Assembly: GCF_000226115.1 (NCBI RefSeq)
Contig: NC_016457.1
Coordinates: 2,976,001 to 3,040,000 of the forward strand
Direction: 5' to 3'
Source of the DNA: Thermothielavioides terrestris NRRL 8126
Lineage: Eukaryota; Ascomycota; Sordariomycetes; Sordariales; Chaetomiaceae
Length of the DNA: 64,000 nucleotides
Shown: positions 1 through 11,472 of the stretch, one piece after another
Position numbering within the stretch: the first letter of the stretch is position 1
How the letters are laid out: every line of letters starts with the position of its first letter
Notes under the pieces: model-generated
Database searches by the model: none
Told to the model about the DNA's origin: nothing
The model's input: the letters and a program-made list of their open reading frames with translations, nothing else
Program-made: the position numbers and the translations under genes

Positions 1-789
1 ACTTAGTATAGAATAAGGGCCTTTGGTTATAACTATATTAAGCTATAAAGCTAGCTCTATATTTATATTATATAAGGGCGTTATATAAATGACGCTCCTA
101 TTTTATACTCTAGCTCCCTAGAATATTTACAAAAGTACTTTAAACTAGAATAGGTCTATATCGTTAGAGCGCCCTACCCTCTAGATATCAATAGGCTAGC
201 CTACTTTAGTAAAGCGCTTCCTTAGACGCTACTCCCTTAACTTATCTTCCTAGTTTCTATACTATATATTCGCCTCTACTACCGTCGTTGCTAAAGGCTA
301 AGGCATATAGAACGTAAGTAGACAGTTAAAGAACTACTTCCTTATATACTTACGCTACTCCTATATAACTTTGCAACTTATATCAAAGGCTATATAAATA
401 TCTTATATTTAATATACTTTAGCTAGTGCCTAGCCGGATTAGTCTTTATAAGGTACTACGTCTTCTACTCTCTTATAATATTGCTATCGCTATATACTAT
501 ATAGGTATAAACTAGATAATATACCTCTTCCTCTTTATAGAATATTGCTTTATACCCCTATTGCCTATATTTAAAGTATAAGATCGTATATACTATATCC
601 TTAAAGCGTTTACAAAGGTAGACTATATAGTTGAGTAAAACACCTTAATCAATAAGCTTTACAACTTCCTTAACTATATAGAGCTTAACTAGTATATATA
701 TCGTCTATAGCCTTTAACTGCCCTTAGTACTATCCTACAATATATATAGCCTTATATATATAATCTAGACTTTATTCTCCTTTATTAAG

Positions 790-1440
790 TCCACTACTAA
801 GCGGCTAAGGTTATTCCTATACCTTATCAAGGTAGCTAGCTATATACCTTTCGCTAGTACTACAAAGGTATAACGCTTAAGTACTATAGTTACCCTAAAT
901 ATAGCGGTAACCTACGCATTATTGTCTTTGTCGATAAACTACGCCTAGCGATCCTCCTTAAATATAACTACTATATTCCTACTCTTTAGTAGCTTCTATA
1001 TCGTAATAGCGCTACTTTTACTACCTTCTATAGTTGCTCCCATTATAGCTATAGCTATATTTACCGCCTAGACTATATCCCCTACACTTCTATTGATAAT
1101 ATCTACAAATACTTGCCTAAGGTCGATTATAAGCTTGTAAAATAGCTTTTTTAGTATATATTGTATATAGCTTTTAAGTAGCTAGGACGCTAACGTTGTA
1201 GCTATGTCCTACTCTACTACCTAGGCCTAGGTCCTCGCCTAGGTACCTTTAATGCCTACCTATAGCCCAACTTTATTCTTTATCTATATAACCTCCTCTT
1301 TTATATAGTCGACGATCTTATATAGCTTATATATATTATAGAAACAGTTTAGCTCGTCTTAGAATACCTTACAATAGTATATATATATAGTAGTCTATAT
1401 ATATAGCTATATCTCTAGCAACACTAAGGTGTAAAATTCT
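790..1440 (+). pseudogene. Decayed transposon-like frame, plus strand
   Basis: One plus-strand frame reads through about 650 bases with only TAA/TAG interruptions and gives protein-like composition. Near 1,020-1,070 a Cys/Ser/His/Tyr-rich stretch could be a RIP-altered zinc-knuckle region of a gag-like protein. That identification is a guess from residue pattern only. The frame is visible; the family is not established. Confidence 0.25.
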
Positions 1441-3179
1441 TCTAAAAGCCTCGACCTTCTGTCGCTAGCGCCTTCGGTATATATATTTCGATCGTTTATA
1501 GCTCCTACGAGAGGGAGCCTAAGTCTTTAGTCGCATCGGTCGAGGTACTCGTATATATTAGCTACAGTGTCGCAACTCGTAGCGCCCACTGTCGGGCCAC
1601 CGCCATTGCTACTACGACCTACGTAGCCGCTACGCCCCCTCTACGACATTGTAGACGGGGGTAACTAGGTACGCTAAGAACGCTCGCGTTATTAGATTCG
1701 ATTTTAGCTTAATAGTTCCTTCGCAATTGGCGTTTAAGTATAAAGAAGCTAGCTACGAACAATATTTTTTAAGTATATAGCTAACAATGGCCCTATAGAG
1801 TATATATTAGTATAAGCTCTAAGTTAATATCTTTATTATATGTCTAAAGCTAGTAAGCTATTAGTCAATGATCTTCTAGTACAATAACTCCTATATCATT
1901 GTTCTAATAGATCTTATAGATATTAAGTCTCTACTACTATTTAACCTAGTATTTAAAAGCTTTAACGGTATTAAAGAGCTTGGTTTAAACCTTATTAAAG
2001 AGTATAAAAGCCTAGATCTATCTATTATATTTGTCTTTAATTATAAGGAGGTACTAGGATCTATTAAACTTAGAAGGGAATAAAAAGAGGTCCTAAGAGA
2101 TATACTAGAATAGGCGTAGAGTACAATACTCTATCTTATAGAGCGTATTATACTCCCTAATATACAATAGAGTATATACTTTATATTTAATCGTCGACGT
2201 TCTTTGGATTTTAACGTTCTTAATACTCTATATTAATGCCTAAAGAGCTCTCTAACCTAGATATTCAAATCTCTTATACTAGAGCTCCTTAGTATCTTCT
2301 CTCTCTTAAGATATATATAATATATATAACCTTATATTATCCTTATAAATAACTATATTTATTGTCACTAGGCCTATAAAGCTCTATAAAGGTTAGAGAA
2401 TATAAAAGTAAAAGAAAAGGTTCTTCGATTTTAAAAAAACTATATTAAACTTATAAACTAATTGTTTAACCTTTATACTCTTTTTAAATGTTCTATACTA
2501 TAGAGAGTAATCTAGACCTAAATACTAGATATTAGTAGTATATAAAGCGGTTTCTAATATAATATTAGTATAAAAGCCCTCTATTATAGCAACGTTCTTT
2601 AAATAGAGGTCTATAGTTCCTTTTCTCTATTCTCTATCTAGTACCCCCTTTATAACACGCTCTCCTCTTCTTAAAATAGGGAAAGTAGTAGTATCTACTT
2701 CTATATAGTTATCGTCTTCTAATAGTATAAAGGTACTAAGAACTAGGAGCTTCCTATTGTTAATAATATATAGAGCAGTATAGTTGTCGAAGAGAGTACT
2801 TTAAAAGAGCTAGTAGATAACAATAGTCGAGAATATAAGTAGGTAATAAGCTCTTTTATTAAAGAGGCTTAGGTCAATAATAGTATAGACGATCTTATTA
2901 GAAAGAGCTAAGCTAGAGTTCCTCTACTCTATAGAGCTAGGGCTATACCGCTTTTAAAAGCTCTTTTAGAGAGAATACTACTTTAGTTCGTTAAAGTGCT
3001 CTCTAATTTTAATAATTTATATTTCTAAGAGCTTATAATAGCCTTTCTCTACCTTAGAGATTATAGTCTAAAGAAACTACTTTAGTAGTCTACTAGCTTC
3101 TACTTATACTTGCTATTAGCTTTATAGAGGTATAAGTAGAGCTTTAAACTATAAAAGCCTATACTATCTAAAGAACTAT

Positions 3180-3985
3180 TGCTTTAAACTACTTTTAAAG
3201 AGGTAAATATACTATAGCTAAGCTCTTTAGAGTAGGTATTATCAATCTAAATACTAAGGCGAGCGTCTAGCTTATTAAGAGTAAGAATTGGACGCCCTTT
3301 AGCTTTAAGTACCTCGATTTTAAAGAGCTAGTAGTGAGCCTAGTCTAGGGCAATCTAGTGACCGACTACCTCGATAAAGTGCTTAGAAGCTCTAGGTCTA
3401 ACGACCTTAAAGATATCGAAGCTCTTTATATATAGATATACCTTGTTCTAAGAGTGGTACTACTTATATAGGTTAATACCTACTCTATAAGCTTTTTATA
3501 GTACTATTATATACTAACGAATAGCTATATCTTCAATGAGAGTATTGATAGGCGCTAGCTATTTATAGAGCTTATAGATAAAAGTTTAAATATTATTAAA
3601 GTTAATATTTATAATAGCAATATATATAGTATTAAATAAAGGCTAATAAATAGAGTATATAATCTATTAGTTGATAAGCGAATATAACTTAACTCTACTT
3701 TCCTAGATAGTAGAGAATATAAGGTAGTCCTTATATATAGCTTTGAACTTAGTAGTAATCTCTTATTTAATAGAAGCTAGGGCTTACTCTAAAGGAATAC
3801 CTAATGCCTTAGTATACTTCTTATAAAGCTCTTTAATTATATTATTCTTTATAGGAACCTTTAGTCGTTTATCCTATAGTTCGTTAAAAGTACCTAGATT
3901 ATATTTGTTCTAAATACTATTACTTAGAGCTAAGATCTTAAGCTCTATAAACTACTTAGTCTAATCTATATAGGACTAGAGTATA
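3180..3985 (-). pseudogene. Decayed transposon-like frame, minus strand
   Basis: Reading the minus strand from about 3,985 down to 3,180, one frame stays protein-like for about 265 codons, with stops that are almost all TAA or TAG. Hydrophilic, Lys/Glu/Leu-rich segments alternate with short hydrophobic ones. I could not assign it to a transposase or reverse-transcriptase family. Its strand is opposite to the frame at 790-1440, so the block may hold two nested or adjacent elements. Confidence 0.3.
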
Positions 3986-4036
3986 ATAGTTATATTACTC
4001 TTAGTAATAGCTATATCAAGATATAGAGTATAAGAA

Positions 4037-4054
4037 AGAGAGAGAGAGAGAGAG
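4037..4054. repeat. (AG)n microsatellite
   Basis: A pure AG dinucleotide run of about nine units sits just inside the right edge of the RIP-affected block. Confidence 0.9.
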
Positions 4055-4110
4055 CTTACTATAGGTTTCTTACTATATATAATTATAGAGCGTCTAGGCT
4101 TATAACTAAT

Positions 4111-5072
4111 ATACTATAGCGAGCTACGAGGTATAAATTCAATAGTAGGATTATAATAGAGCATTGGAATGCAAAGAGAGTGCGTTGTTCTAGTATAAAA
4201 GAAAGCTAAGGACTGAACAGAGCGTGGTATATATATATCTAGGAGTGGGGAAACTATGGCCAGTGCGCTCTGCCAAGCTCTGAGCCCCTTACCCCTGACG
4301 TGATAGTAGGTGGCTTTGCGAGGCACGTTGATCGCTGAACCCAGGGTGGAGCATGGTTGGGCTATACATGGAATATCTGCACTTTAATGAACCTAATTGG
4401 TTGGAAGAGGACTAGTGTAGGTAGCCCGCTGTGAGGTATGTACAAACCGATTACCTAGCTGTTTGAACAGTCTTAGGAGTGTATTGCAACCATCTGATGA
4501 CGACTCTCTCCGCGAAAACAAAGCTTGAAGAGGGAAGAGGAAAAAGAGGAAAATTCTCCTCGCCGCGGTGAGCCTCCTGTCTGTCCAGGCGGGTAGGTAG
4601 TCCTTTAGTCCAGCTGTATCGGCTCTGTGGCGTCGTCAGGGGTAGCTCAACCTATTGTCTTGGCCAAGAGTTCCAGTCGCCATCGGGCTCGGACACTGCA
4701 GGACAGCTGTGGCTTACTGTGTAGTCTCGCACTGTCTAAACCCAAGAAAAGATAGATAGCGGCAACGGCGTGCCATAGTCGGCGGCCAGAAACAGCAAGT
4801 TCTGTAATTAACTAACCTGGAAAGATATCCTATCTGCAACCTTGCTGAATCCGATCTGCGTTGCTGCGGTAGTACCTTATGTATTTCGAAGTTACGTAAC
4901 GTCATAGTCCACCCGGTAGTGTGCGGAATAGTGGGATGCGGGGCGTTGAACTGCCGTCGCTGACCGCCAAAAATTTGGGGCGCGCTGGTGCATCCAACGG
5001 CTCCATGGCGACGACCAAGCTTCCCTTTCTGCATCTGTTAACAGCAATTGGACGATTACCACAGACCACACC
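4111..5072. other. Intergenic region upstream of RRP15
   Basis: About 960 bases of normal composition lie between the RIP block and the RRP15 start. Short open frames here overlap each other on both strands and have no recognisable domains. The proximal 200 bases presumably hold the RRP15 promoter. Confidence 0.6.
4891..4905 (+). promoter_or_regulatory. Palindromic bZIP-like site upstream of RRP15
   Basis: A 10-bp palindrome GTTACGTAAC is followed directly by GTCAT, giving a TTACGTAA core plus an ACGTCAT half-site about 170 bases upstream of the RRP15 ATG. Such cores are bound by bZIP proteins. Function here is inferred from motif shape only. Confidence 0.3.
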
Positions 5073-6140
5073 ATGGCTGGCTCAGCAGTGAAGAAGCGCT
5101 CGTTTAGCGACGGCCCCAAGGGCAGCGCAACACGGCCGACCAAGAAGCAAAGAAAGCTGGCGGCGTACCACAGCAGCTCCGAGGAATCGGCCAGCGACGA
5201 TGAAGGCACCTCCGTGCCCGCTAATCTCCTGGATTCGGAGGACGAGGACCTAGACAATATCGAAGTAGACGATGGCGCCTCGTCGGCCTCCTCAGCATCC
5301 GATTCAGATTCCGATCTGCCGTCTGAACGAGAACCATCCTCAAAACGGAAACCCGCTCTCAAGTCTCAACAAAAGCCGACGCAAGGATCCCAAACAAAAC
5401 CATTTATCGCCAGAGACGCTCCCGAATCAGACGGCGCCTCTTCCGCAAAGGACAGTGCCTCGGACGGCGATGGCGACGATGACGATGACGATGACGACAG
5501 CGACTCCATCTCCGACGCAGCCAGCCACAGCCACAGCGGCGACTCCCAGACCCCAACCACCAGCGGCGGCGGTGGCGCAGGCCGCCGTCCCAAATCCAAA
5601 CGCAACGACCCAGCCGCCTTCGCGACGTCCATCTCCAAGATGCTCTCCTCCAAGCTGCCGACGTCGCGGCGGGCGGACCCGATCGTGGCGCGCAGCGCGG
5701 CGGCGGCCGAGCAGGCGCGGGCGGCGGCCGACGCGGCGCTCGAGGCCAAGGCGCGGCGGCGGCTGCGCGAGCAGAAGCGGCTGGCCATGGAGAAGGGCCG
5801 CGTGCGCGACGTGCTGGTGGCGAGCAAGACGCGCACGCTGAACCTGCGCACGGGCGAGATCGAGGAGACGGCCGAGGAGGGCGCCGAGACGACGGCCCAG
5901 ATCCTCGAGCGCGAGCGCAGGCTGCGCAAGGTCGCACAGCGCGGCGTCGTCAAGCTGTTCAACGCCGTGCGGGCCGCGCAGGTGAAGGCCGCCGAGGCGG
6001 AGCGCGCCGCGCGCAGGGAGGGGCTGGTCGGCGCCCAGAGGAAGGAGGAGAAGATCAACGAGATGAGCCGGAAGGGGTTCCTGGACTTGATCGCCAGCGG
6101 CGGAGGCGGGTTAAAAAAGGGCGGTCTGGAGGAGGCGTAA
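5073..6140 (+). CDS. RRP15: Rrp15-family rRNA processing protein
   Basis: A single-exon gene of 355 aa. Rrp15 is a nucleolar pre-60S factor needed for pre-rRNA cleavage leading to 25S and 5.8S rRNA. The N-terminal half is acidic and Ser/Asp-rich, with a basic start containing KKRS and KKQRK and a run of nine or so Asp near residue 140, as in many nucleolar proteins. The conserved Rrp15 domain runs from about residue 180 to 345. It starts at NDPAAFATSISKMLSSKL and contains the family hallmark RGVVKLFNAVRAAQ followed by a basic helix and KGFLDLIA near the C-terminus. The start is the first ATG in this frame in good context (accATGg). It is convergent with YAH1, 296 bases away. Confidence 0.93.
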   Translation: MAGSAVKKRSFSDGPKGSATRPTKKQRKLAAYHSSSEESASDDEGTSVPANLLDSEDEDLDNIEVDDGASSASSASDSDSDLPSEREPSSKRKPALKSQQKPTQGSQTKPFIARDAPESDGASSAKDSASDGDGDDDDDDDDSDSISDAASHSHSGDSQTPTTSGGGGAGRRPKSKRNDPAAFATSISKMLSSKLPTSRRADPIVARSAAAAEQARAAADAALEAKARRRLREQKRLAMEKGRVRDVLVASKTRTLNLRTGEIEETAEEGAETTAQILERERRLRKVAQRGVVKLFNAVRAAQVKAAEAERAARREGLVGAQRKEEKINEMSRKGFLDLIASGGGGLKKGGLEEA

Positions 6141-6436
6141 GAAACACACACGTATTGGTTCTCGGAGCAGAGTGCGTGTTCGTCTGTCTATATACAGCAC
6201 CCCCCCGAGAGTGCGTGCGAGTTGTTGTTACAGGTACATTCATCAGTTGAATGCAAGGATGCCCCTCAAATGTCGTACAGATTCGCGGCAAAACATGGCG
6301 TACATCCTTCCTGCCCCCAAGCCAAGTCCAGGCCATGCTTTTGGTATTCTATACACACTTTCCCCGTCTCCCGCCCGCATTTGCGCATAACGCCAGCCGC
6401 AGAAAAGAGAAAACAGCCCCGCCGGAAGGAGGGCCA

Positions 6437-7152
6437 TCACTTGAAGTCGCTCGACTGCAGATTCCTCGTCATGGCCGGCAGCTTGACCCGCAGGCCGTTT
6501 AGCTCGGGCGTCATGACGACCTGGCAGCCCAGCCGGCTCGTCTCCTGCAGCCCGAACGCGAGGTCGAGCATGTCGTTCTCGTCGTCGTCCGGCTCGGGCA
6601 TCCGGTCGTAGTATTCCTGGTCCATCACGATCACGTGGCAGGTCGAGCACGCGCAGGAGCCGCCGCACGCGCCCTCCATCTCCAGGTCGTGGGCCTGCGC
6701 GATGTCCAGCAGGTTGTCGCCCTTGGACACGGCGAGCTTGTGCTCGACGCCCTCCTTGTCGATGAAGGTGACGTACAGCCTGGCGGTGCGGTCAGCAGGA
6801 CAGTGTGGGTACGTTCGGAGAGGGGGGAAGGGGGGGGGGGGAAGGGAGGGGGAGGGGGAAGGGAGGGGGAGGGGGAGACAGCTGGGCCGCCATACTCTTC
6901 ACCAGGTTTCGGGGGCTGGATATGACCGTGGGAGACGGCGGTTGAGACGGAAAACGGTCGACTTTGGAAAGCGGCGGACCAGAGCGAGCGGCGTATTGGG
7001 GGCTGTGAAGACCAGGCCGGAGGAGCCGGCCTTGGAGCGGCGCTGGCGGCAGTGTAACACCGTACTACATGCCGAGCAATCGACGGGGCGGTGCGTCTGG
7101 TGGCTAGTCTTAGGCTCGGGAGAGTCTGGGCGAGCAGTTTGGGAGTCGACAT
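6437..7152 (-). CDS. YAH1: Mitochondrial [2Fe-2S] ferredoxin (adrenodoxin type)
   Basis: Two exons, 7152-6896 and 6779-6437, give 199 aa. Yah1 is the matrix ferredoxin that feeds electrons to iron-sulphur cluster assembly and haem A synthesis. The N-terminus (about 85 aa) is rich in Arg, Ser and Ala, like a mitochondrial presequence. After it comes the ferredoxin fold with the cluster ligands: the motif EGACGGSCACSTCHV supplies three Cys in C-x5-C-x2-C spacing, and LGCQVV supplies the fourth. The 116-nt intron was placed with donor GTATGG and acceptor CAG, because only that choice joins the exons in frame as EELYVTFID. Its polypyrimidine tract is an unusually long C-run. The start chosen is the internal ATG at 7152; an upstream in-frame ATG at 7206 would add 18 residues. 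Confidence 0.93.
6815..6880 (+). repeat. Long G-run tract inside the YAH1 intron
   Basis: About 65 bases of GGGGGA/GGGAA-type repeats, including a run of about 12 G. On the YAH1 strand this is the C-rich polypyrimidine tract of the intron. On the plus strand it has several G-runs of the kind that can form quadruplexes. Confidence 0.8.
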
Positions 7153-7807
7153 GTCGACGGCGTGTTCGGGCCTGCTGCGGCGAACGGAGAAGAAGGGGGG
7201 AAGCAATGGAGCGTGGCGGCGGACCGGAGCTCACGCTCTCGTGTGTTCGTTGGGGTGCAAGCAAGAAAGTCGATGCGGACGATCGGGAGCCCGCGCAAAA
7301 AAAAACAAACAATGACCGATTGAGGCAGGAAACCGAGACACAACAAACACACCGCAACTCCCTCCTTATGCTCAATACTGTGTACTAGAGCATGAGAGAC
7401 CGCTCGCAACTTCCCGAGTTCAATGCATCGAGATGGCTCGAAGATCAGCATCCGCCGGAGGCGAATCCGAGCTCCGATACCTCCGTCTAAGAGACTTTGA
7501 TGGGGCGTTGTCAGCATCCTTGATCTTATCAGCGCCTCGCTTATGCAATATGCGGCATGACGCACGGGTGCGAGGTGCATCGAAAGTTTCCCCCAGTCCA
7601 TCTTATCGCGCCGAGCTCTCGTCATGCATCATGCACGAGCAACGTCAAAATCATCGCTGAAGCTCTCCACACCAGCTTCTCCCAGGACCCTCGCACGCTC
7701 GCACACCCGGAAGCGCGCCCGGACCCCGGGACGACGGTGCGGATTGCGACGTTTATTTGTGTCATGGTCCTGCGCACGCGCTCACGCACATGCACACGCG
7801 GGACACC
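7153..7807. other. Divergent intergenic region YAH1/UGO1
   Basis: 655 bases between two mitochondrial genes transcribed away from each other. No coding signal beyond overlapping short frames. It must hold both promoters; no specific site could be assigned. Confidence 0.6.
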
Positions 7808-9562
7808 ATGGCGAGCCACCAGGACGGGGTCAACCCCCTGAGACCCTACTACATCCCGCCGACCATTGGCGAGCCGCCCGAGGCCCTGCCGACCCCGGGC
7901 CCGCGCGCCTTTTCCCAAGCCAACTCGACCGGCAGGTACGCGTCCAAGGCGCGCGACATCTTCTCCGACCTCGACTACAAAGACTACATCGCCGAGCCCT
8001 CGCCCTCGGTCGTGCAGACGGTCAAGGAACTGCTGGACGAGCTGCTATGGAAGTACACGTCCGTGCTGATGGCCCAGCCCTTTGAGGTCGCCAAGACCAT
8101 CATGCAGGTCAGGGTCCAGGACGACCCCGGAGGGCTCGCGGCAGCGGCGGAAGCAGCCGAGAAGGCGCGACAGAGACAGGCCAGCCAGCGGATACACGCC
8201 TATGACGAGCAGGTAGGCAGCTGTCTCGCACACCCTTGGGCAAGCAGCATCAAGACCCCCCCAACTGATAGCTCGCTAGGATGCCCAATTCGATTCCGAT
8301 TCGGACCTGGATGAGTCGGCCTTCTTCACCTCAAATCAGCCCCGAACCCCCTCCCCGACACTCTCGCGCTCGAGGAATCAGCGCCATCCGGGCGCCCAGT
8401 CTCCACGACAGTCCGCGCGACCAGCACCCGCGCACCAGCTAGCCATACGGTCGCCAGACTCGGTATTAGAGGTCATTGCGCAGGTCTGGCAGAAAGAAGG
8501 CGCCTGGGGCGTGTGGAAGGGCTCCAACGCGACCTTTATCTACTCCGTCCTCCAGTCCCTGCTCGAGAACTGGTCGCGCAGCCTGTTGAGCGCACTGTTC
8601 AACGTACCCGACATCGGCGTCAAAAACGACATGGACCGCCTTGTCGACCTCGCTTCCCCGTACCCGTGGGCGTCCCTCTTCGTCGCTGCTGCCGCCGCGG
8701 TCACAACAAGCCTGATCCTCTCGCCGCTTGACCTCATCCGCACATGGTAGGACTCTTCCCACTTCCCTCCTGTCATAATTTTATCCCCCTTTTCTCCCTT
8801 CCGAACCCGAACTAACCTTCCTCCACACGTGCTAGCCTAGTCATCACCCCGACGACCTCGCGCCTGCCGCGGCGCACGCTCGCCGCGCTGCGCAGCCTGC
8901 CGTCGTACCTGTGCCCGCGCGCGCTCGTGGCGCCCACGGTGCTGCACGCGCTCGTGCACCCGCTGCTGACGCTGTCGACGCCGCTCGTCCTGCGCTCGCA
9001 CTTCCTGCTCGACCGCGAGCTCGCCCCGACCACCTTCTCGGCCGCCCGCTTCTGCGCCTCCACCGTCGCCCTGCTGCTCAAGCTGCCGCTCGAGACGGTC
9101 CTGCGCCGCGGCCAGGCCGCCGTCCTCGCCGACCCGGCCTACCGCGCCGCCTTGGAAGCGGCGGGGAGCTCGGCGCAGGGCGGCGGCGGCGGCGGCAGGA
9201 GGCTTGGCAGCGCGGCTGCGGCCCCGGCCGCCTCCGCGGCGGGCGGCGAGTTGGAGACGGTTGTCCCCGTTGGCAGGTACGATGGCGTGTTTGGCACCAT
9301 GTACGCGATCGTCTACGAGGAGGGCTCGCACGCCGTGGCGGGCGGCGGTAGCAGCAGAGCGGCTGGCTCGGGGCCGAAGAAGGGCAAGGCCGCGTCGCCG
9401 CCGCCGACGACGACGACGACGACGACAACCGTGGCCGAGACGGTGTACCGTCGCGGGCAGGGTCTCGATGGGTTGTGGCGCGGCTGGAAGGTCAGCTGGT
9501 GGGGGCTGGTCGGGCTGTGGGCCGCCGGCGTGCTGGGCGGTGGCGGCGACGGCGAGTTCTGA
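7808..9562 (+). CDS. UGO1: Ugo1-like mitochondrial outer membrane fusion protein
   Basis: Three exons, 7808-8212, 8280-8746 and 8836-9562, give 532 aa, close to yeast Ugo1 (about 500 aa). Ugo1 is a modified mitochondrial carrier in the outer membrane that links Fzo1 and Mgm1 during mitochondrial fusion. The N-terminus has LRPYYIPP. Degenerate carrier motifs are visible: MAQPFEVAKTIMQVRVQ near residue 95 and LILSPLDLIRTCLVITP across the exon 2/3 junction. A Ser/Pro/Arg-rich insert separates the first repeats, and a Gly/Ala/Thr-rich insert with a poly-Thr run lies near the C-terminus, just before the last conserved segment GLDGLWRGWKVSWWGLVGLW. Both introns are GT-AG and keep frame. The start ATG at 7808 has accATGg context; an in-frame upstream ATG at 7757 has a poor, His-rich extension. 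Confidence 0.88.
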
Positions 9563-10223
9563 GCTTTGCGTTTTTTCGGTCCTAGCTCTCCTCGTACTTC
9601 TCCACCACCCCTTTTTTCCCGATCCCCGGCTGGGAGTGGGCTGGTAGGGTAGGTTGTAGCATGTTGTGGTGAGTGAAAAGTCTGTGTGTGGATAGAGAAA
9701 GGTATGGATGCCCGCGCTCAAACAGGTGCGGGCAGAAACGGGTGATGGGGTCGGCGTTTGGTGGGCAGGCGTCATGTTGTCTTCTTGTGTTTTGCTTGCT
9801 CCGGCAGTGATTCCCCGCTCATGAATTGGCTACGATATATCCCGGGCTCAGGTTGCTGGGAGGTTTGAGGGCTCAGGCTCGCTACTCTGTATGTATGGTA
9901 ATATACTTAAATCTTGAGTTTAGGTGGGCCGTGTGTGTATTATCAATCACGGAAAACGCGAGTCGATTCAATGAAGGCGCTCGGTTCGCGCGAGTGGTTT
10001 GTCACGCAGCTTGGCTGGGCATAGTAGCGGCGAGCAACAGAAGCACGCTACGAGAGTGGAAATTATCTAGAGAGCAGTGAGATTGTCGCTAAAGTCTAGA
10101 ACACTAAAACACGACGGCTACATGCGATCCACTCGCAAATCTCGGAAAGGGTCCCGACAGAGAGTAAAATACGGGACTGGTGATCTCTACAAGACGGACC
10201 GGCATGCAAATTCCTAACCCCAC
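9563..10223. other. Convergent 3' intergenic region
   Basis: 661 bases between the 3' ends of UGO1 and the dehydrogenase gene. Only shadow frames are present; it is expected to hold both 3' UTRs. Confidence 0.6.
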
Positions 10224-11472
10224 TCAGTACTTGAACTCCTGGCCGACCAGCTTCTCGCTCAGCCTCCACAGCTTCTCCGCCTCGATCGGGCTGGTGCCCC
10301 AGGGCAGGACCGTGTCGGTCCAGGGATCGGCAACGCGGGCGTCCTGGAGGTAGGCGCCGTTGTGGTCTGCTCCAAGTCCAAGGTCAGTAACTTGGGCTTA
10401 CCTGTCCAGTTGGGTACGGCGAGATAATCCGCGATGAACCGCCAATTCCCACTCACCTTCCAGGCTCGGGTGGAAAGCGGCGAACACGTGCGTGGCGATG
10501 CCCTGGTCGGGCGTCTTGAACTTGAAGCCCTCCCAGCCTTGCCGGTGGCCCTGGGCTCTGTCCTCGGCGTCTGGTGCATGAGTGTGCTGGTGTTAGTTCG
10601 GGCTTGGGGTCGTGCATTGATTTTGCGTCGGTCAGGGAGCAAGCGTACGGAGTGCCTCAAAATCCACATTCCAGTCTAGATGGTTCGCCAGGTTTGTGTG
10701 GATGACGCCGGGATGCAGACTGTAGGCCTGCAGCCCCTTCTTGCCGAGCTTCTCGGCCAAGGAGAGCGCCATCAGCATGTTGGCCGTCTTGGCTTGGCCG
10801 TACGCCCGGGCCTTGTTGTAGGTCTCGCCGCCCTGCGGTTGCCGCGCGTCAGCAATAATCATACAAAAATCGTCTTTCAGCTAGGAAGTCGGTTTTCGAT
10901 GCCTGGGAGGGGGGAGGGGGGTGTGTTCGTACGTGAAAGTTCAAGTCGTCGAATCTGATGGGGCTGAGCCGGTGCCCGTCGCTGCTCACGTTGACCACCC
11001 TCGGCTTGCTGGCGGCCAGGAGCTTGCCCATGATCAAGTTGGTAAACAAGAAGTGGCCGAGGTGGTTGATGGCAAACTGGCTCTCCACGCCGTCGGGCGA
11101 CAGCGCGTACGGGGTCGCCATGACGCCGGCGTTGTTCACGAGAACGTCGATGAAGGGGACGTCATCCCACGCGTTCACCTCCGCCGCGGCTTCGCGTACG
11201 GCGGCCAGGGAGATCAGGTCCAGGCGCAGGGGGCGGGTCTTGACGCCCGGATGGGACTTGGCCAAGTTGTCGACGGTCTGTTGGACCTTGTCGAGGTTAC
11301 GGCCGGCGACAATCAGCAGCCCCGGGTTCGCGGCCGCGATGGCCTCGACGAAGAAAGCCCCGAGCCCGCCGGGCGAGACGCCGGTGGTCAGGATGACCTT
11401 GCCCTTGATGATGTCGGCAAGTTCCTGGACAAGTTCGGAGCCGGTGGTCTGGGCGTTGTCCTGCGAAGGCAT
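10224..11472 (-). CDS. Short-chain dehydrogenase/reductase (retinol dehydrogenase-like)
   Basis: Four exons (11472-10933, 10832-10649, 10570-10457, 10366-10224) give 326 aa. The protein is a classical NAD(P)-dependent SDR with a Rossmann fold. Cofactor motif TGVSPGGLG is at residues 30-38, the NNAG structural motif at 113-116, the catalytic Ser within NVSSDGH near 163, and the catalytic pair Y191-x3-K195 within YGQAKTAN. The pattern after the catalytic Lys (LHPGVIHTNLANHL) resembles the WWOX/retinol-dehydrogenase-like fungal SDRs. Substrate cannot be told from sequence. There is no signal peptide or membrane anchor, so it is probably cytosolic. All three introns are GT-AG, 78-100 nt, with frame maintained to a terminal FKY. 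Confidence 0.88.

Larger units (their letters stand above)
1..4110. repeat. RIP-degraded AT-rich repeat block
   Basis: This block is strongly AT-rich, full of TATA/CTATA runs, and almost empty of CA and TG dinucleotides, while CG dinucleotides persist. That is the signature of fungal repeat-induced point mutation, which turns CpA into TpA on both strands of duplicated DNA. The composition changes sharply near 4,110 to ordinary sequence. Stops in the best frames are nearly all TAA/TAG, as expected if CAA, CAG and TGG codons were mutated. It is probably two or more inactivated transposon copies. The left end is cut by the window, and no terminal repeats could be delimited. Confidence 0.85.

Noticed and set aside
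5366..6151. 261-codon minus-strand open frame over RRP15
   Set aside because: Ser/Arg-rich shadow caused by GC-rich third positions of RRP15 on the other strand; no domain.
6891..6904. Alternative YAH1 donor GTGAAG five bases upstream of the chosen one
   Set aside because: It shifts the frame relative to the ferredoxin exon, whereas donor GTATGG preserves it.
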